Origin: Streptomyces rubiginosohelvolus
GTDB taxonomy: Bacteria > Actinomycetota > Actinomycetes > Streptomycetales > Streptomycetaceae
DNA length: 64,000 nt
NCBI RefSeq assembly: GCF_014649875.1
Contig: NZ_BMTW01000021.1
Location: forward strand, 1 to 64,000
Direction: 5' to 3'
Below, piece by piece: positions 57,014 through 64,000 of the stretch. The position numbers were made by a program, and so were the translations under genes. The notes beneath the pieces are model-generated. The model did not search any database, had not been told where the DNA came from, and saw nothing but the letters and a program-made list of their open reading frames with translations. How positions within the stretch are numbered: the stretch's first letter is position 1; the number at the start of each line of letters is the position of its first letter.

Positions 57014-57373
57014 GTGGATCGTGTCGCGCTGCGCGGCCTCAAGGCCCGTGGGCACCACGGCGTCTTCCCCCGGGAGCGGGAAGAGGGCCAGACCTTCATC
57101 GTCGACCTGGTGCTCGGCCTCGACACCCGCCCCGCGGCAGCCGCCGACGACCTGGCCCGCACCGTGCACTACGGCGTGGTGGCCGAAGAAGTCGTCGACG
57201 TGGTGACGGGCGAACCGGTCGATCTGATCGAGACGCTCGCCGAGCGCATCGCCCAGCAGTGCCTGAAGCACGAAGGCGTGCAGGAGGTCGAGGTCGTGGT
57301 GCACAAGCCGGACGCGCCGATCACCGTCCCCTTCGACGACGTGACCATCACCATCACCCGGAGCCGAGCATGA
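57014..57373 (+). CDS. folB: dihydroneopterin aldolase
   Basis: A 119-aa FolB that cleaves dihydroneopterin to hydroxymethyl-dihydropterin. VALRGLKARGHHGVFPRERE (4-23, with the catalytic-region HGVF), VDLVLGLDTRPAAA, TVHYGVVAEEV, DLIETLAERIAQQCL and the catalytic Lys in VVVHKPDAPI are present. GTG is the start, 8 nt after AGGAG. It overlaps folK by 4 nt. Confidence 0.94.
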   Translation: MDRVALRGLKARGHHGVFPREREEGQTFIVDLVLGLDTRPAAAADDLARTVHYGVVAEEVVDVVTGEPVDLIETLAERIAQQCLKHEGVQEVEVVVHKPDAPITVPFDDVTITITRSRA

Positions 57374-57981
57374 CTGCGTTTTCCACCGAGGGGCAGAGCG
57401 ACCCGACCGTACAGCCGGTGCCCACCGCCGTCGTCAAGCAGGTGGACGCCGCCGACATCACCCTCTCCAACCCGAAGATGGCCGTGATCTCCCTCGGCTC
57501 CAACCTGGGCAACCGCCTGGAGACCCTCCAGGGGGCCGTCGACGCCCTGGAGGACACCCCGGGCCTGCGGGTCAAGGCCGTCTCCCCGGTGTACGAGACG
57601 GAGCCCTGGGGCGTCGAGGCGGACACCCAGCCGTCGTACTTCAACGCGGTCATCCTCGTGAAGACGACGCTGCCCCCCGCCTCCCTGCTGGAGCGCGGCC
57701 AGGCCGTCGAGGAGGCCTTCGACCGGGTCCGCGAGGAGCGCTGGGGCCCGCGCACCATCGACGTCGACATCGTGGCGTACGCCGACATCGTCTCCGGCGA
57801 CCCGGTGCTCACGCTCCCCCACCCGCGCGCCCACGAGCGGGCCTTCGTCCTCGCTCCCTGGCACGACGTGGACCCCGAGGCCCAGCTGCCCGGCGCCGGC
57901 CCGGTGGCCCAGCTCCTCGCGCAGGTCGGCCGCGACAGCGTGCTGCCCCGCGCCGACCTGGAACTGCGCCTGCCGGAGTAA
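57370..57981 (+). CDS. folK: hydroxymethyl-dihydropterin pyrophosphokinase
   Basis: A 203-aa FolK. The catalytic core begins near residue 37 (MAVISLGSNLGNRLETLQGA) and contains SPVYETEPWG, YFNAVILVKT, RWGPRTIDVDIVAYAD and LPHPRAHERAFVLAPW. The first 35 residues are an extension not needed for catalysis. ATG overlaps the folB stop (ATGA). Supplies the pyrophosphorylated pterin used by FolP. Confidence 0.94.
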   Translation: MTAFSTEGQSDPTVQPVPTAVVKQVDAADITLSNPKMAVISLGSNLGNRLETLQGAVDALEDTPGLRVKAVSPVYETEPWGVEADTQPSYFNAVILVKTTLPPASLLERGQAVEEAFDRVREERWGPRTIDVDIVAYADIVSGDPVLTLPHPRAHERAFVLAPWHDVDPEAQLPGAGPVAQLLAQVGRDSVLPRADLELRLPE

Positions 57982-58055
57982 TCGTTAGGCTCGACGGAGG
58001 GTGGTCCGGCGCACGGCCGGACCGGGCACAGGCGGCGCGAAGGGCGGCTCACTCG

Positions 58056-58544
58056 GTGAAGCAACTACGGCTCGGGGTACTGGCGGGCCTCTTCGCCGCC
58101 GCCGGTGTCCTCTCCTGGGGCGGGGCCCGCCTCTGGGACTCCTTCGGCACCCTGCCGAGCGTCCCGCTGGCCGCGTCGATCGTGCTCGCCGTGATCGCGG
58201 TGATCCTCCTCGCGACCGCCCTCTCCACCCGCACCCGCCTCCGCGCCCAGCGCGAACGCCGCCCCGGCGCCAAGGGCGTCGAGCCCCTCTTCGCGGCCCG
58301 CGCGGTCGTCTTCGGCCAGGCGAGCGCCCTGGTCGCCGCCCTGGTCGCCGGCATGTACGGCGGCACCGGCGTCTTCCTCCTGAGCTACCTCGACATCCCG
58401 CCCCGCCGCGACCAGGCGATCTACGCGGGCGCGGCGGTGATCGCCGGCATCGGCGTCATCGCGGCCGCCCTCTTCCTGGAACGCGTCTGCCGCCTCCCGG
58501 AGGACGGCAACGACCACGACGGCACGGGCACGGCGGCGGCGTAA
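58056..58544 (+). CDS. DUF3180 membrane protein
   Basis: A 162-aa protein with four membrane helices in two pairs: LAGLFAAAGVLSWGGARLW, VPLAASIVLAVIAVILLATA, ASALVAALVAGMYGGTGVF and AIYAGAAVIAGIGVIAAALF. A basic loop (RTRLRAQRERRPG) lies between the pairs. DUF3180 proteins sit next to folK across actinobacteria. GTG is the start, 74 bp after folK. Role unknown; constant linkage suggests a function in folate or envelope metabolism. Confidence 0.88.
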   Translation: MKQLRLGVLAGLFAAAGVLSWGGARLWDSFGTLPSVPLAASIVLAVIAVILLATALSTRTRLRAQRERRPGAKGVEPLFAARAVVFGQASALVAALVAGMYGGTGVFLLSYLDIPPRRDQAIYAGAAVIAGIGVIAAALFLERVCRLPEDGNDHDGTGTAAA

Positions 58545-58592
58545 CGACGCGACAAGGGCCCGGTTGCCAGGCCCACGAGTTCGCCGCACCGG

Positions 58593-59582
58593 TCACGCCG
58601 CCGCGCGGACCAGATGCCCGTTGACCAGGAAGGCGGGATGCGGCCGAAGCCGGTATCCGTAGACGGTGAACGGCTTGCCGGGCGCGGGGCGGGGCCGCAC
58701 GGACTCGACGGTCACCCAGCCGGCTTCCACGAGATCGGCGTCGTGATGCTCCGGCCGGAACGTGCCGCGGGCCGCCCAGCGGTCCACCAGGATCAGGTGG
58801 GACGCGAGGCCCTTCCTCGCGGGGGTGAACCGTGCGCCGATGATCGCGGCAAGGTCGACGAGGAACGGCACGTTGGCGCTGACGAGGGTCCGGCCGGCCC
58901 AGGCTTTGGCACGGCATCCGTCACCGTCCGCGTATCCGTCGAGGAAACCGTCGAAGACCTCGCGGTCCCGCAGCACGACCCGGGGGAACGCCTGCCTCAT
59001 GTGGTGCGCGTCGCCACCGGCGTACTGGCGCAGGGCGTCGGTGAGGTAGGAGGAAACCACCCGGACCCGGAAGCCCGGGACGTCCCGCCCCAGGTACCCG
59101 GAGGGCCGCACGACGGGCTGAAGCCGGGCTTCCAGGCCCGTCGCCTCTGTGAGGCACCTCGCGTAGCGCGTGGCGAACGCCTCGTCGTTCACGACGAGCG
59201 AGACGTAGTTCTTGCCCACCGTGCCGTCCGCACAGGTGGCTCCCACGAAGTAGCCGAACGCGTATCCCATGCGGAACGTGAGCCGTTCGCGGCAGAGCTT
59301 GCGCGCGTGGGTCCACGCGATGGTTCGGCCCGTCGCGTCCTCGGCACGGATCCAGCCACCCCGTGTGGCCAGCAGAACGTCCCCGGCGACCGTGAAAGCA
59401 GCATGGCTCGTGACGACCTCCACGGCCCCTCTCGCCTTGACGGCCGTCACGTCCGTCACCGTCGTCTGTGCCGTGCGGGACCCGTCCAGCGTCCACAGCC
59501 TGGTGCCGACGGCGACCTCCCGGGCCTGGAGACGCCCTCCCACCGCGTTCACGGTCTGCTTGCTCGGTAACCCGTCGCTCAT
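58593..59582 (-). CDS. free-standing intein-like LAGLIDADG homing endonuclease
   Basis: A 329-aa protein with the layout of an intein but no host. Residues about 9-34 resemble intein block A without the first Cys; 62-80 resemble block B (FTVAGDVLLATRGGW) with the TxxH replaced. Two LAGLIDADG motifs follow: AFGYFVGATCADG (108-120) and GFLDGYADGDG (212-222). Blocks F/G end the chain as VYGYRLRPHPAFLVNGHLVR, where an intein would have His-Asn plus an extein residue. It is therefore splicing-dead but may still cut DNA as a monomer. It lies between folE and the convergent DUF3180 gene. Confidence 0.78.
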   Translation of the reverse strand: MSDGLPSKQTVNAVGGRLQAREVAVGTRLWTLDGSRTAQTTVTDVTAVKARGAVEVVTSHAAFTVAGDVLLATRGGWIRAEDATGRTIAWTHARKLCRERLTFRMGYAFGYFVGATCADGTVGKNYVSLVVNDEAFATRYARCLTEATGLEARLQPVVRPSGYLGRDVPGFRVRVVSSYLTDALRQYAGGDAHHMRQAFPRVVLRDREVFDGFLDGYADGDGCRAKAWAGRTLVSANVPFLVDLAAIIGARFTPARKGLASHLILVDRWAARGTFRPEHHDADLVEAGWVTVESVRPRPAPGKPFTVYGYRLRPHPAFLVNGHLVRAAA

Positions 59583-59587
59583 GCGGC

Positions 59588-59623
59588 GCTCCTCGGCCTG
59601 TTCACCATCACAGGCCGAGGAGC
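59588..59623 (-). promoter_or_regulatory. 13-bp hairpin burying the endonuclease ribosome site
   Basis: GCTCCTCGGCCTG (59588-59600) pairs perfectly with CAGGCCGAGGAGC (59611-59623). On the minus strand the 3' arm contains the GAGGAG Shine-Dalgarno, 5 nt before the ATG of the homing endonuclease gene. The stem can serve as the folE terminator and also hide the start from ribosomes in read-through mRNA. Confidence 0.75.
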
Positions 59624-59649
59624 GTATCGGGCACCACTGACAAAGCGGG

Positions 59650-60255
59650 CTAGCGCGCCAGTATGAGGCTCATCGCCTCGGAGCGGGTCGAGGCATCGCG
59701 GAGCTGGCCGCGTACGGCCGACGTCGTGGTCTTCGCCCCGGGCTTGCGGATGCCCCGCACCGACATGCACATGTGCTCGGCCTCGATCACCACGATCGCA
59801 CCCCGTGCCTCCAGGATCCGCATGAGCGAGTCCGCCACCTGCGTGGTGAGGCGTTCCTGCACCTGGGGCCTGCGGGCGAAGACGTCCACCAGACGGGCCA
59901 GCTTGGACAGGCCGGTGATCTTGCCTGAGTCGGCCGGTATGTAGCCGACGTGCGCGACACCGTGGAAGGGCAGGAGGTGGTGTTCGCAGAGCGACATGAT
60001 CTCGATGTCCTTCACCAGGACCATCTCGTCGTGCCCGAGGTCGAACGTCGTGGTGAGCACGTCCTCGGGTTCCTGCCGGAGACCGGCCAGAATCTCCTTG
60101 TACGCCCGCGCCACCCGCCCCGGCGTCTCCCGCAGGCCCTCGCGGTCCGGGTCCTCTCCGACGGCGAGCAGCAGTTCGCGTACGGCTGCCTCTGCCCGCT
60201 TCTCGTCGAACTCGCCGATCGAACCCTGGCCGTCCAGCGTCACCGGGTCGGTCAT
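59650..60255 (-). CDS. folE: GTP cyclohydrolase I
   Basis: A 201-aa enzyme that opens GTP to dihydroneopterin triphosphate, the first step of folate synthesis. AVRELLLAVGEDPDREGLRE, SLCEHHLLPFHGVAHVGYIP (Zn ligands Cys and His), GLSKLARLVDVFARRPQVQE and AEHMCMSVRGIRKPGAKTTT are intact. ATG start. It lies apart from the folP-folB-folK operon, on the opposite strand, and is separated from ftsH by an intrinsic terminator. Confidence 0.96.
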   Translation of the reverse strand: MTDPVTLDGQGSIGEFDEKRAEAAVRELLLAVGEDPDREGLRETPGRVARAYKEILAGLRQEPEDVLTTTFDLGHDEMVLVKDIEIMSLCEHHLLPFHGVAHVGYIPADSGKITGLSKLARLVDVFARRPQVQERLTTQVADSLMRILEARGAIVVIEAEHMCMSVRGIRKPGAKTTTSAVRGQLRDASTRSEAMSLILAR

Positions 60256-60318
60256 CTGTGCCTCGTTCCTTGTGCCGTTCCGTGCGCGGGTTCGCGATCG
60301 GACATCGCGGGCATACGG

Positions 60319-60359
60319 AAAAGCCGCGCCCCCACAGGCTAGAACCTGGGGGGCGCGGC
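60319..60359 (-). terminator. intrinsic terminator of ftsH
   Basis: On the minus strand GCCGCGCCCCC...CAGG pairs with its complement around CTAGAA (one bulged base) and is followed by TTTT (60319-60322). A textbook rho-independent terminator between ftsH and folE. Confidence 0.85.
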
Positions 60360-60420
60360 GTGCATTCCGGAACAGGTGCGGCGGCCCGTGACGGGCGTCT
60401 CACCTGGCGTGGAGCGCGGA

Positions 60421-62478
60421 CTAGCTGTTGTTGTCCGGACGGTCCTCGGGGATCGTCTCGGTGGACGGGGTGATGTCCTTGGTCAGGTCCGCCGGGGCGA
60501 TCTCCGGCGGGGTGGCCGAGCCGTTGGCGCTGCCGTTGGTGAGGGCCAGCTCCTTGGGCGAGAGGACCGGGGGCCGCGTCGACGGGGTGCGCCGGGCGGA
60601 TCCGGTCCAGGCCGGGCGGGCGGGGCGCCGGACGAGCGGGGCGAAGATCTCGGCGATCTCGTCCTTGCCGAGCGTCTCCTTCTCCAGCAGTTCGAGCACC
60701 AGGGCGTCGAGGATGTCGCGGTTCTCGACGAGGATCTCCCACGCGTCGTTGTGGGCGGTCTCGATGAGCTTCTTGACCTCCTCGTCGACCAGGGCCGCGA
60801 CCTCTTCCGAGTAGTCGCGCTGGTGGCCCATCTCGCGGCCCAGGAAGGGCTCCGAGTTGTCGCCGCCGAACTTGATCGCGCCGAGGCGCTCCGTCATGCC
60901 GTACTGCGTGACCATCGCGCGGGCCGTCGCCGTGGCCTTCTCGATGTCGTTCGCCGCACCGGTCGTCGGGTCGTGGAAGACCAGCTCCTCGGCCGCGCGC
61001 CCGCCCAGCATGTACGCCAGCTGGTCGAGCATCTCGTTGCGGGTCGTGGAGTACTTGTCCTCCTCCGGGAGCACCATCGTGTAACCGAGGGCGCGGCCGC
61101 GGGAGAGGATCGTGATCTTGTGGACCGGGTCCGACTGGGGAGAAGCCGCCGCGACCAGGGCGTGTCCGCCCTCGTGGTACGCGGTGATCTTCTTCTCCTT
61201 CTCGGACATGATCCGGGTCCGCTTCTGCGGGCCCGCCACGACACGGTCGATCGCCTCGTCGAGGCTCTCGTTGTCGATGAGCTTCTTGTCGCTGCGCGCC
61301 GTCAGGAGCGCCGCTTCGTTGAGCACGTTCGACAGGTCGGCACCGGTGAAGCCGGGCGTGCGCCGGGCGACGGCGCCGAGGTCGACGCCCTCCGCGACGG
61401 GCTTGCCCTTCTGGTGCACCTTGAGGATCTCCAGGCGGCCCTGCATGTCGGGACGGTCGACCGCGATCTGCCGGTCGAAGCGGCCCGGGCGCAGGAGCGC
61501 CGGGTCGAGGATGTCCGGGCGGTTCGTGGCGGCGATCAGGATGACGCCGCCCTTCACGTCGAACCCGTCCATCTCGACGAGCAGCTGGTTGAGCGTCTGC
61601 TCGCGCTCGTCGTGACCGCCGCCCATGCCGGCGCCGCGGTGGCGGCCGACGGCGTCGATCTCGTCGACGAAGACGATCGCCGGGGCGTTCGCCTTGGCCT
61701 GCTCGAAGAGGTCACGCACCCGGGAGGCACCGACACCGACGAACATCTCGACGAAGTCGGAACCGGAGATCGAGTAGAACGGGACGCCCGCCTCGCCGGC
61801 GACGGCGCGGGCGAGCAGCGTCTTGCCCGTACCGGGCGGGCCGTAGAGCAGGACGCCCTTGGGGATCTTGGCGCCGACGGCCTGGAACTTCGCCGGCTCC
61901 TGGAGGAACTCCTTGATCTCGTGGAGCTCCTCGACGGCCTCGTCGGACCCCGCCACGTCGGCGAAGGTCGTCTTGGGGGTGTCCTTGGTGATCAGCTTGG
62001 CCTTGGACTTGCCGAACTGCATGACCTTGGAACCGCCGCCCTGCATCTGATTCATCAGAAACAGGAAGACGACCACGATGAGGACGAAGGGCAGCAGCGA
62101 GAGGAGGATCGAGACGAACGGGGACTGCTTCGACGGCGAGACGGTGTAACCCTTCTCGATGTCACCCGCCTCGAACTTCGTCTGCAGCGTGTCGGCGAGC
62201 TCGACGCCCTGGTTGCCGATGTAGCTCGCCTGGAACTTGCTGCCGGACTCGCCTTCGAGCTTCTGGCCGTCCTTCAGTTCGATCTTGAGGATTTGTTCGT
62301 CACCGGTGGTCAGCTTGGCCTGCTCCACCTGGTCCTTGCTGATCGCCTGGATCACCTTGCCGGTGTCCACCGTCTTGTAGCCGCCCGACGAGCCGACGAC
62401 CTGCATCAACACGACCACGGCGAGGACGGCCAGCACGATCCACATGACCGGCCCACGGAAGTATCGCTTCACGTCCAT
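60421..62478 (-). CDS. ftsH: ATP-dependent zinc metalloprotease FtsH
   Basis: A 685-aa membrane AAA+ protease. N-terminal helix VMWIVLAVLAVVVLMQVVG (about 10-28), a periplasmic domain, and a second helix FVSILLSLLPFVLIVVVFLF. The AAA module has Walker A GPPGTGKTLLARAVA and Walker B ivFVDEIDAVG, with the SRH NRPDILDPALLRPGRFD. The protease zinc site is HEGGH, with a downstream Asp. The cytosolic C-terminal tail (after about 620) is Pro/Ser/Thr-rich, an actinobacterial trait. It degrades misfolded membrane proteins. Confidence 0.97.
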   Translation of the reverse strand: MDVKRYFRGPVMWIVLAVLAVVVLMQVVGSSGGYKTVDTGKVIQAISKDQVEQAKLTTGDEQILKIELKDGQKLEGESGSKFQASYIGNQGVELADTLQTKFEAGDIEKGYTVSPSKQSPFVSILLSLLPFVLIVVVFLFLMNQMQGGGSKVMQFGKSKAKLITKDTPKTTFADVAGSDEAVEELHEIKEFLQEPAKFQAVGAKIPKGVLLYGPPGTGKTLLARAVAGEAGVPFYSISGSDFVEMFVGVGASRVRDLFEQAKANAPAIVFVDEIDAVGRHRGAGMGGGHDEREQTLNQLLVEMDGFDVKGGVILIAATNRPDILDPALLRPGRFDRQIAVDRPDMQGRLEILKVHQKGKPVAEGVDLGAVARRTPGFTGADLSNVLNEAALLTARSDKKLIDNESLDEAIDRVVAGPQKRTRIMSEKEKKITAYHEGGHALVAAASPQSDPVHKITILSRGRALGYTMVLPEEDKYSTTRNEMLDQLAYMLGGRAAEELVFHDPTTGAANDIEKATATARAMVTQYGMTERLGAIKFGGDNSEPFLGREMGHQRDYSEEVAALVDEEVKKLIETAHNDAWEILVENRDILDALVLELLEKETLGKDEIAEIFAPLVRRPARPAWTGSARRTPSTRPPVLSPKELALTNGSANGSATPPEIAPADLTKDITPSTETIPEDRPDNNS

Positions 62479-62661
62479 CCATACGGAGCGAAGACGCCCC
62501 GTCCCTCCTGCCCGTAGGTAAATGCTGCTGTTTGAAAAGAGTGTTCTTCGGACGGTACCTCAGCATGGGCACCCGCGACCGCTGGGTGCAGCGGAGAAAC
62601 CTGCTTTCGAAGCTCCAACGGCCCGGAGGCGGTGAGGGTTCCCCGGCGGTCCGCCCGGGGG

Positions 62662-63216
62662 TCAGCCGCCGTAGACGTGCGGGGCCAGCGTGCCGACGAA
62701 GGGCAGGTTGCGGTACTTCTCCGCGTAGTCCAGCCCGTAGCCGACGACGAACTCGTTGGGGATGTCGAAACCGATCCACTTCACATCGATCGCGACCTTT
62801 GCGGCATCCGGCTTGCGCAGCAGGGTGCAGACCTCCAGCGAGGCCGGCTCCCGCGAGCCCAGGTTGGACAGCAGCCAGGACAGCGTCAGTCCGGAGTCGA
62901 TGATGTCCTCGACGATCAGGACGTGCTTGCCCTTGATGTCGGTGTCGAGGTCCTTGAGGATCCGCACGACGCCGGAGGACTGGGTGCCCGCCCCGTACGA
63001 GGAGACGGCCATCCAGTCCATCGTGACGGGGGTGGACAGCGCGCGCGCCAGGTCCGCCATGACCATCACCGCGCCCTTGAGGACGCCGACGATCAGCAGG
63101 TCCTTGCCCGCGTACTCCGCGTCGATCTTCGCGGCCAGCTCGACGAGCTTCGCGTCGATCTCTTCCTTGGTGAGGAGCACCGACTGAAGGTCGGTACCCA
63201 TGTCCTTCTCGTTCAC
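62662..63216 (-). CDS. hpt: hypoxanthine phosphoribosyltransferase
   Basis: A 184-aa purine salvage enzyme that makes IMP and GMP from hypoxanthine or guanine and PRPP. LLIVGVLKGAVMVMADLARA (40-59), MDWMAVSSYG and the PRPP loop VLIVEDIIDSGLTL (about 101-114) are typical, as is VKWIGFDIPNEFVVGYGLDY. GTG and an ATG 15 nt downstream both have possible ribosome sites; GTG is kept. tilS upstream and ftsH downstream make the usual tilS-hpt-ftsH cluster. Confidence 0.95.
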   Translation of the reverse strand: MNEKDMGTDLQSVLLTKEEIDAKLVELAAKIDAEYAGKDLLIVGVLKGAVMVMADLARALSTPVTMDWMAVSSYGAGTQSSGVVRILKDLDTDIKGKHVLIVEDIIDSGLTLSWLLSNLGSREPASLEVCTLLRKPDAAKVAIDVKWIGFDIPNEFVVGYGLDYAEKYRNLPFVGTLAPHVYGG

Positions 63217-63309
63217 CCACGTCTCTTTCTGTGCTGCCGACGCCCTGGCCCGCCGGTCAGGGTCTCCCCGGGCCGGCGGCGGTTCGTCTGCACTTCAGCC
63301 GCTCGCGCG

Positions 63310-64000
63310 TCAGCTCTGCCGAATGACCAGTCTGCCACCCTGCCGCAGCGCCTCGACGCGGCCGGGCAGGTTGATGGCCCGCTGGCCGCGCCAGCCGGTG
63401 ATCAGGCGGTCGACTTCTTCGAGGTGCCGGGCGAAGAGGGAGCCGGCGGGCGCCCCGGCCTCGATGAGGGCGCGGCGCAGCACCCGGCGGCGTACCGCGG
63501 GGGGCAGGGCGTAGAGCCCCGCGCACTCCAGGCGGCCGGTCTCGTCGCGTACGGACAGCTCGGCCTCGGCAGCCCAGGTGTCCAGGGCGTCGGCGTCGTC
63601 GCGGGAGAGCTGGGCGGTACGGGCGAGGGCTTCGACGACGCCTTTGCCGAGCGCCTTCTCCAGGGCGGGCAGGCCTTCGTGGCGGAGCCGGGAGCGGGTG
63701 TAGGCGGGGTCGATGTTGTGCGGGTCGTCCCAGACGGGGATCGACTGGACCAGGCAGGCCTTGCGGGCGGTCTGCCGGTCGAGCTGGAGGAAGGGGCGGC
63801 GGTAGCGGCCGGCCGGTCCGGAGGCGGCGGCCATGCCGGAGAGCGAGCGGATGCCGGAGCCGCGGGCGAGGCCGAGGAGGACGGTCTCGGCCTGGTCGTC
63901 GCGGGTGTGGCCGAGGAGGACGGCGGCGGCGCCGTGGCGCTCGGCGGCGGCGTCCAGCGCGGCGTAGCGGGCGTCGCGGGCGGCGGCCTCGGGGCCGCCC
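63310..64000 (-). CDS. tilS: tRNA(Ile)-lysidine synthase, 3' part (5' end off window)
   Basis: About 230 residues of the C-terminal part. The visible start reads ...AAVLLGHTRDDQAETVLLGL, the conserved TilS GHTRDDQAET block, then IPVWDDPHNIDPAYTRSRLR (the NxDxxxxRxxIR region). The end is the short actinobacterial C-terminal domain. The N-terminal PP-loop SGGxDS lies beyond the edge. TilS converts cytidine 34 of tRNA-Ile(CAU) to lysidine and is essential. It is followed by hpt on the same strand. Confidence 0.92.
   Translation of the reverse strand, partial: GGPEAAARDARYAALDAAAERHGAAAVLLGHTRDDQAETVLLGLARGSGIRSLSGMAAASGPAGRYRRPFLQLDRQTARKACLVQSIPVWDDPHNIDPAYTRSRLRHEGLPALEKALGKGVVEALARTAQLSRDDADALDTWAAEAELSVRDETGRLECAGLYALPPAVRRRVLRRALIEAGAPAGSLFARHLEEVDRLITGWRGQRAINLPGRVEALRQGGRLVIRQS

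Noticed and set aside
58593..59582. Active intein inserted in folE or DUF3180
   Set aside because: Both neighbours are complete, the endonuclease frame is separate with its own start and stop, and the splicing residues are missing.

Overview
The window is a high-GC actinobacterial chromosome segment, almost certainly Streptomyces. The evidence is strong GC3 bias, many leaderless ATG/GTG genes preceded by TAnnnT -10 boxes, and a gene order that, from memory, follows the S. coelicolor core stretch from proC/ilvD through sigE-cseABC, clpC, lsr2, nadBC/panC and nuoD2 to folP-folB-folK, folE, ftsH, hpt and tilS. No phage, IS element, CRISPR array or tRNA gene was recognised.

Layout. 1-650 is the minus-strand promoter and leader region of an rRNA operon whose 16S gene lies just off the left edge. 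651-4193 (minus) carries proC, an ABC-2 exporter with a palindromic operator, and two small envelope-type proteins. 4328-6514 is a membrane Ser/Thr kinase with a PQQ/beta-propeller sensor. 6757-11334 (minus) holds ilvD, a TetR regulator, a sugar-phosphate isomerase-like protein and an exopolyphosphatase. 11374-19369 has a Cys-rich conserved protein, a sigma-like/anti-sigma-like/BACON fusion, radA, disA (c-di-AMP synthase), a membrane-anchored protein and mutY. 19527-23142 is the cell-envelope stress operon sigE-cseA-cseB-cseC, followed by a convergent M23 peptidase.

The clearest accessory island is 24542-28041: a trypco2-domain protein overlapping by 4 nt a trypsin-NACHT-LRR protein, an NLR-like biological-conflict system in otherwise core DNA. 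Its promoter region carries three GGGnC-N4-GnCCC-type dyads. Then come clpC with a ClgR-type box, lsr2, an N-acetylglutamate synthase-like GNAT, a BlaI-type repressor, the NAD/CoA block (coaX-nadC-nadB-panC-DUF2520), a threonine aldolase-like enzyme, an ArsR-type regulator with a 21-bp palindrome, and a two-component system.

44883-47074 pairs a MidA/NDUFAF7-type methyltransferase with a NuoD-type complex I subunit. 48352-52181 is a split osmoprotectant ABC transporter (two permeases and a binding protein on minus, ATPase on plus) peppered with short tandem repeats. 52236-55402 holds an esterase and an MprF-like DUF2156 membrane protein. 55443-57981 is the folate operon. 58593-59582 is a free-standing, splicing-dead, intein-like LAGLIDADG protein downstream of folE, with its Shine-Dalgarno buried in a 13-bp hairpin. 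ftsH, hpt and the 3' part of tilS close the window.
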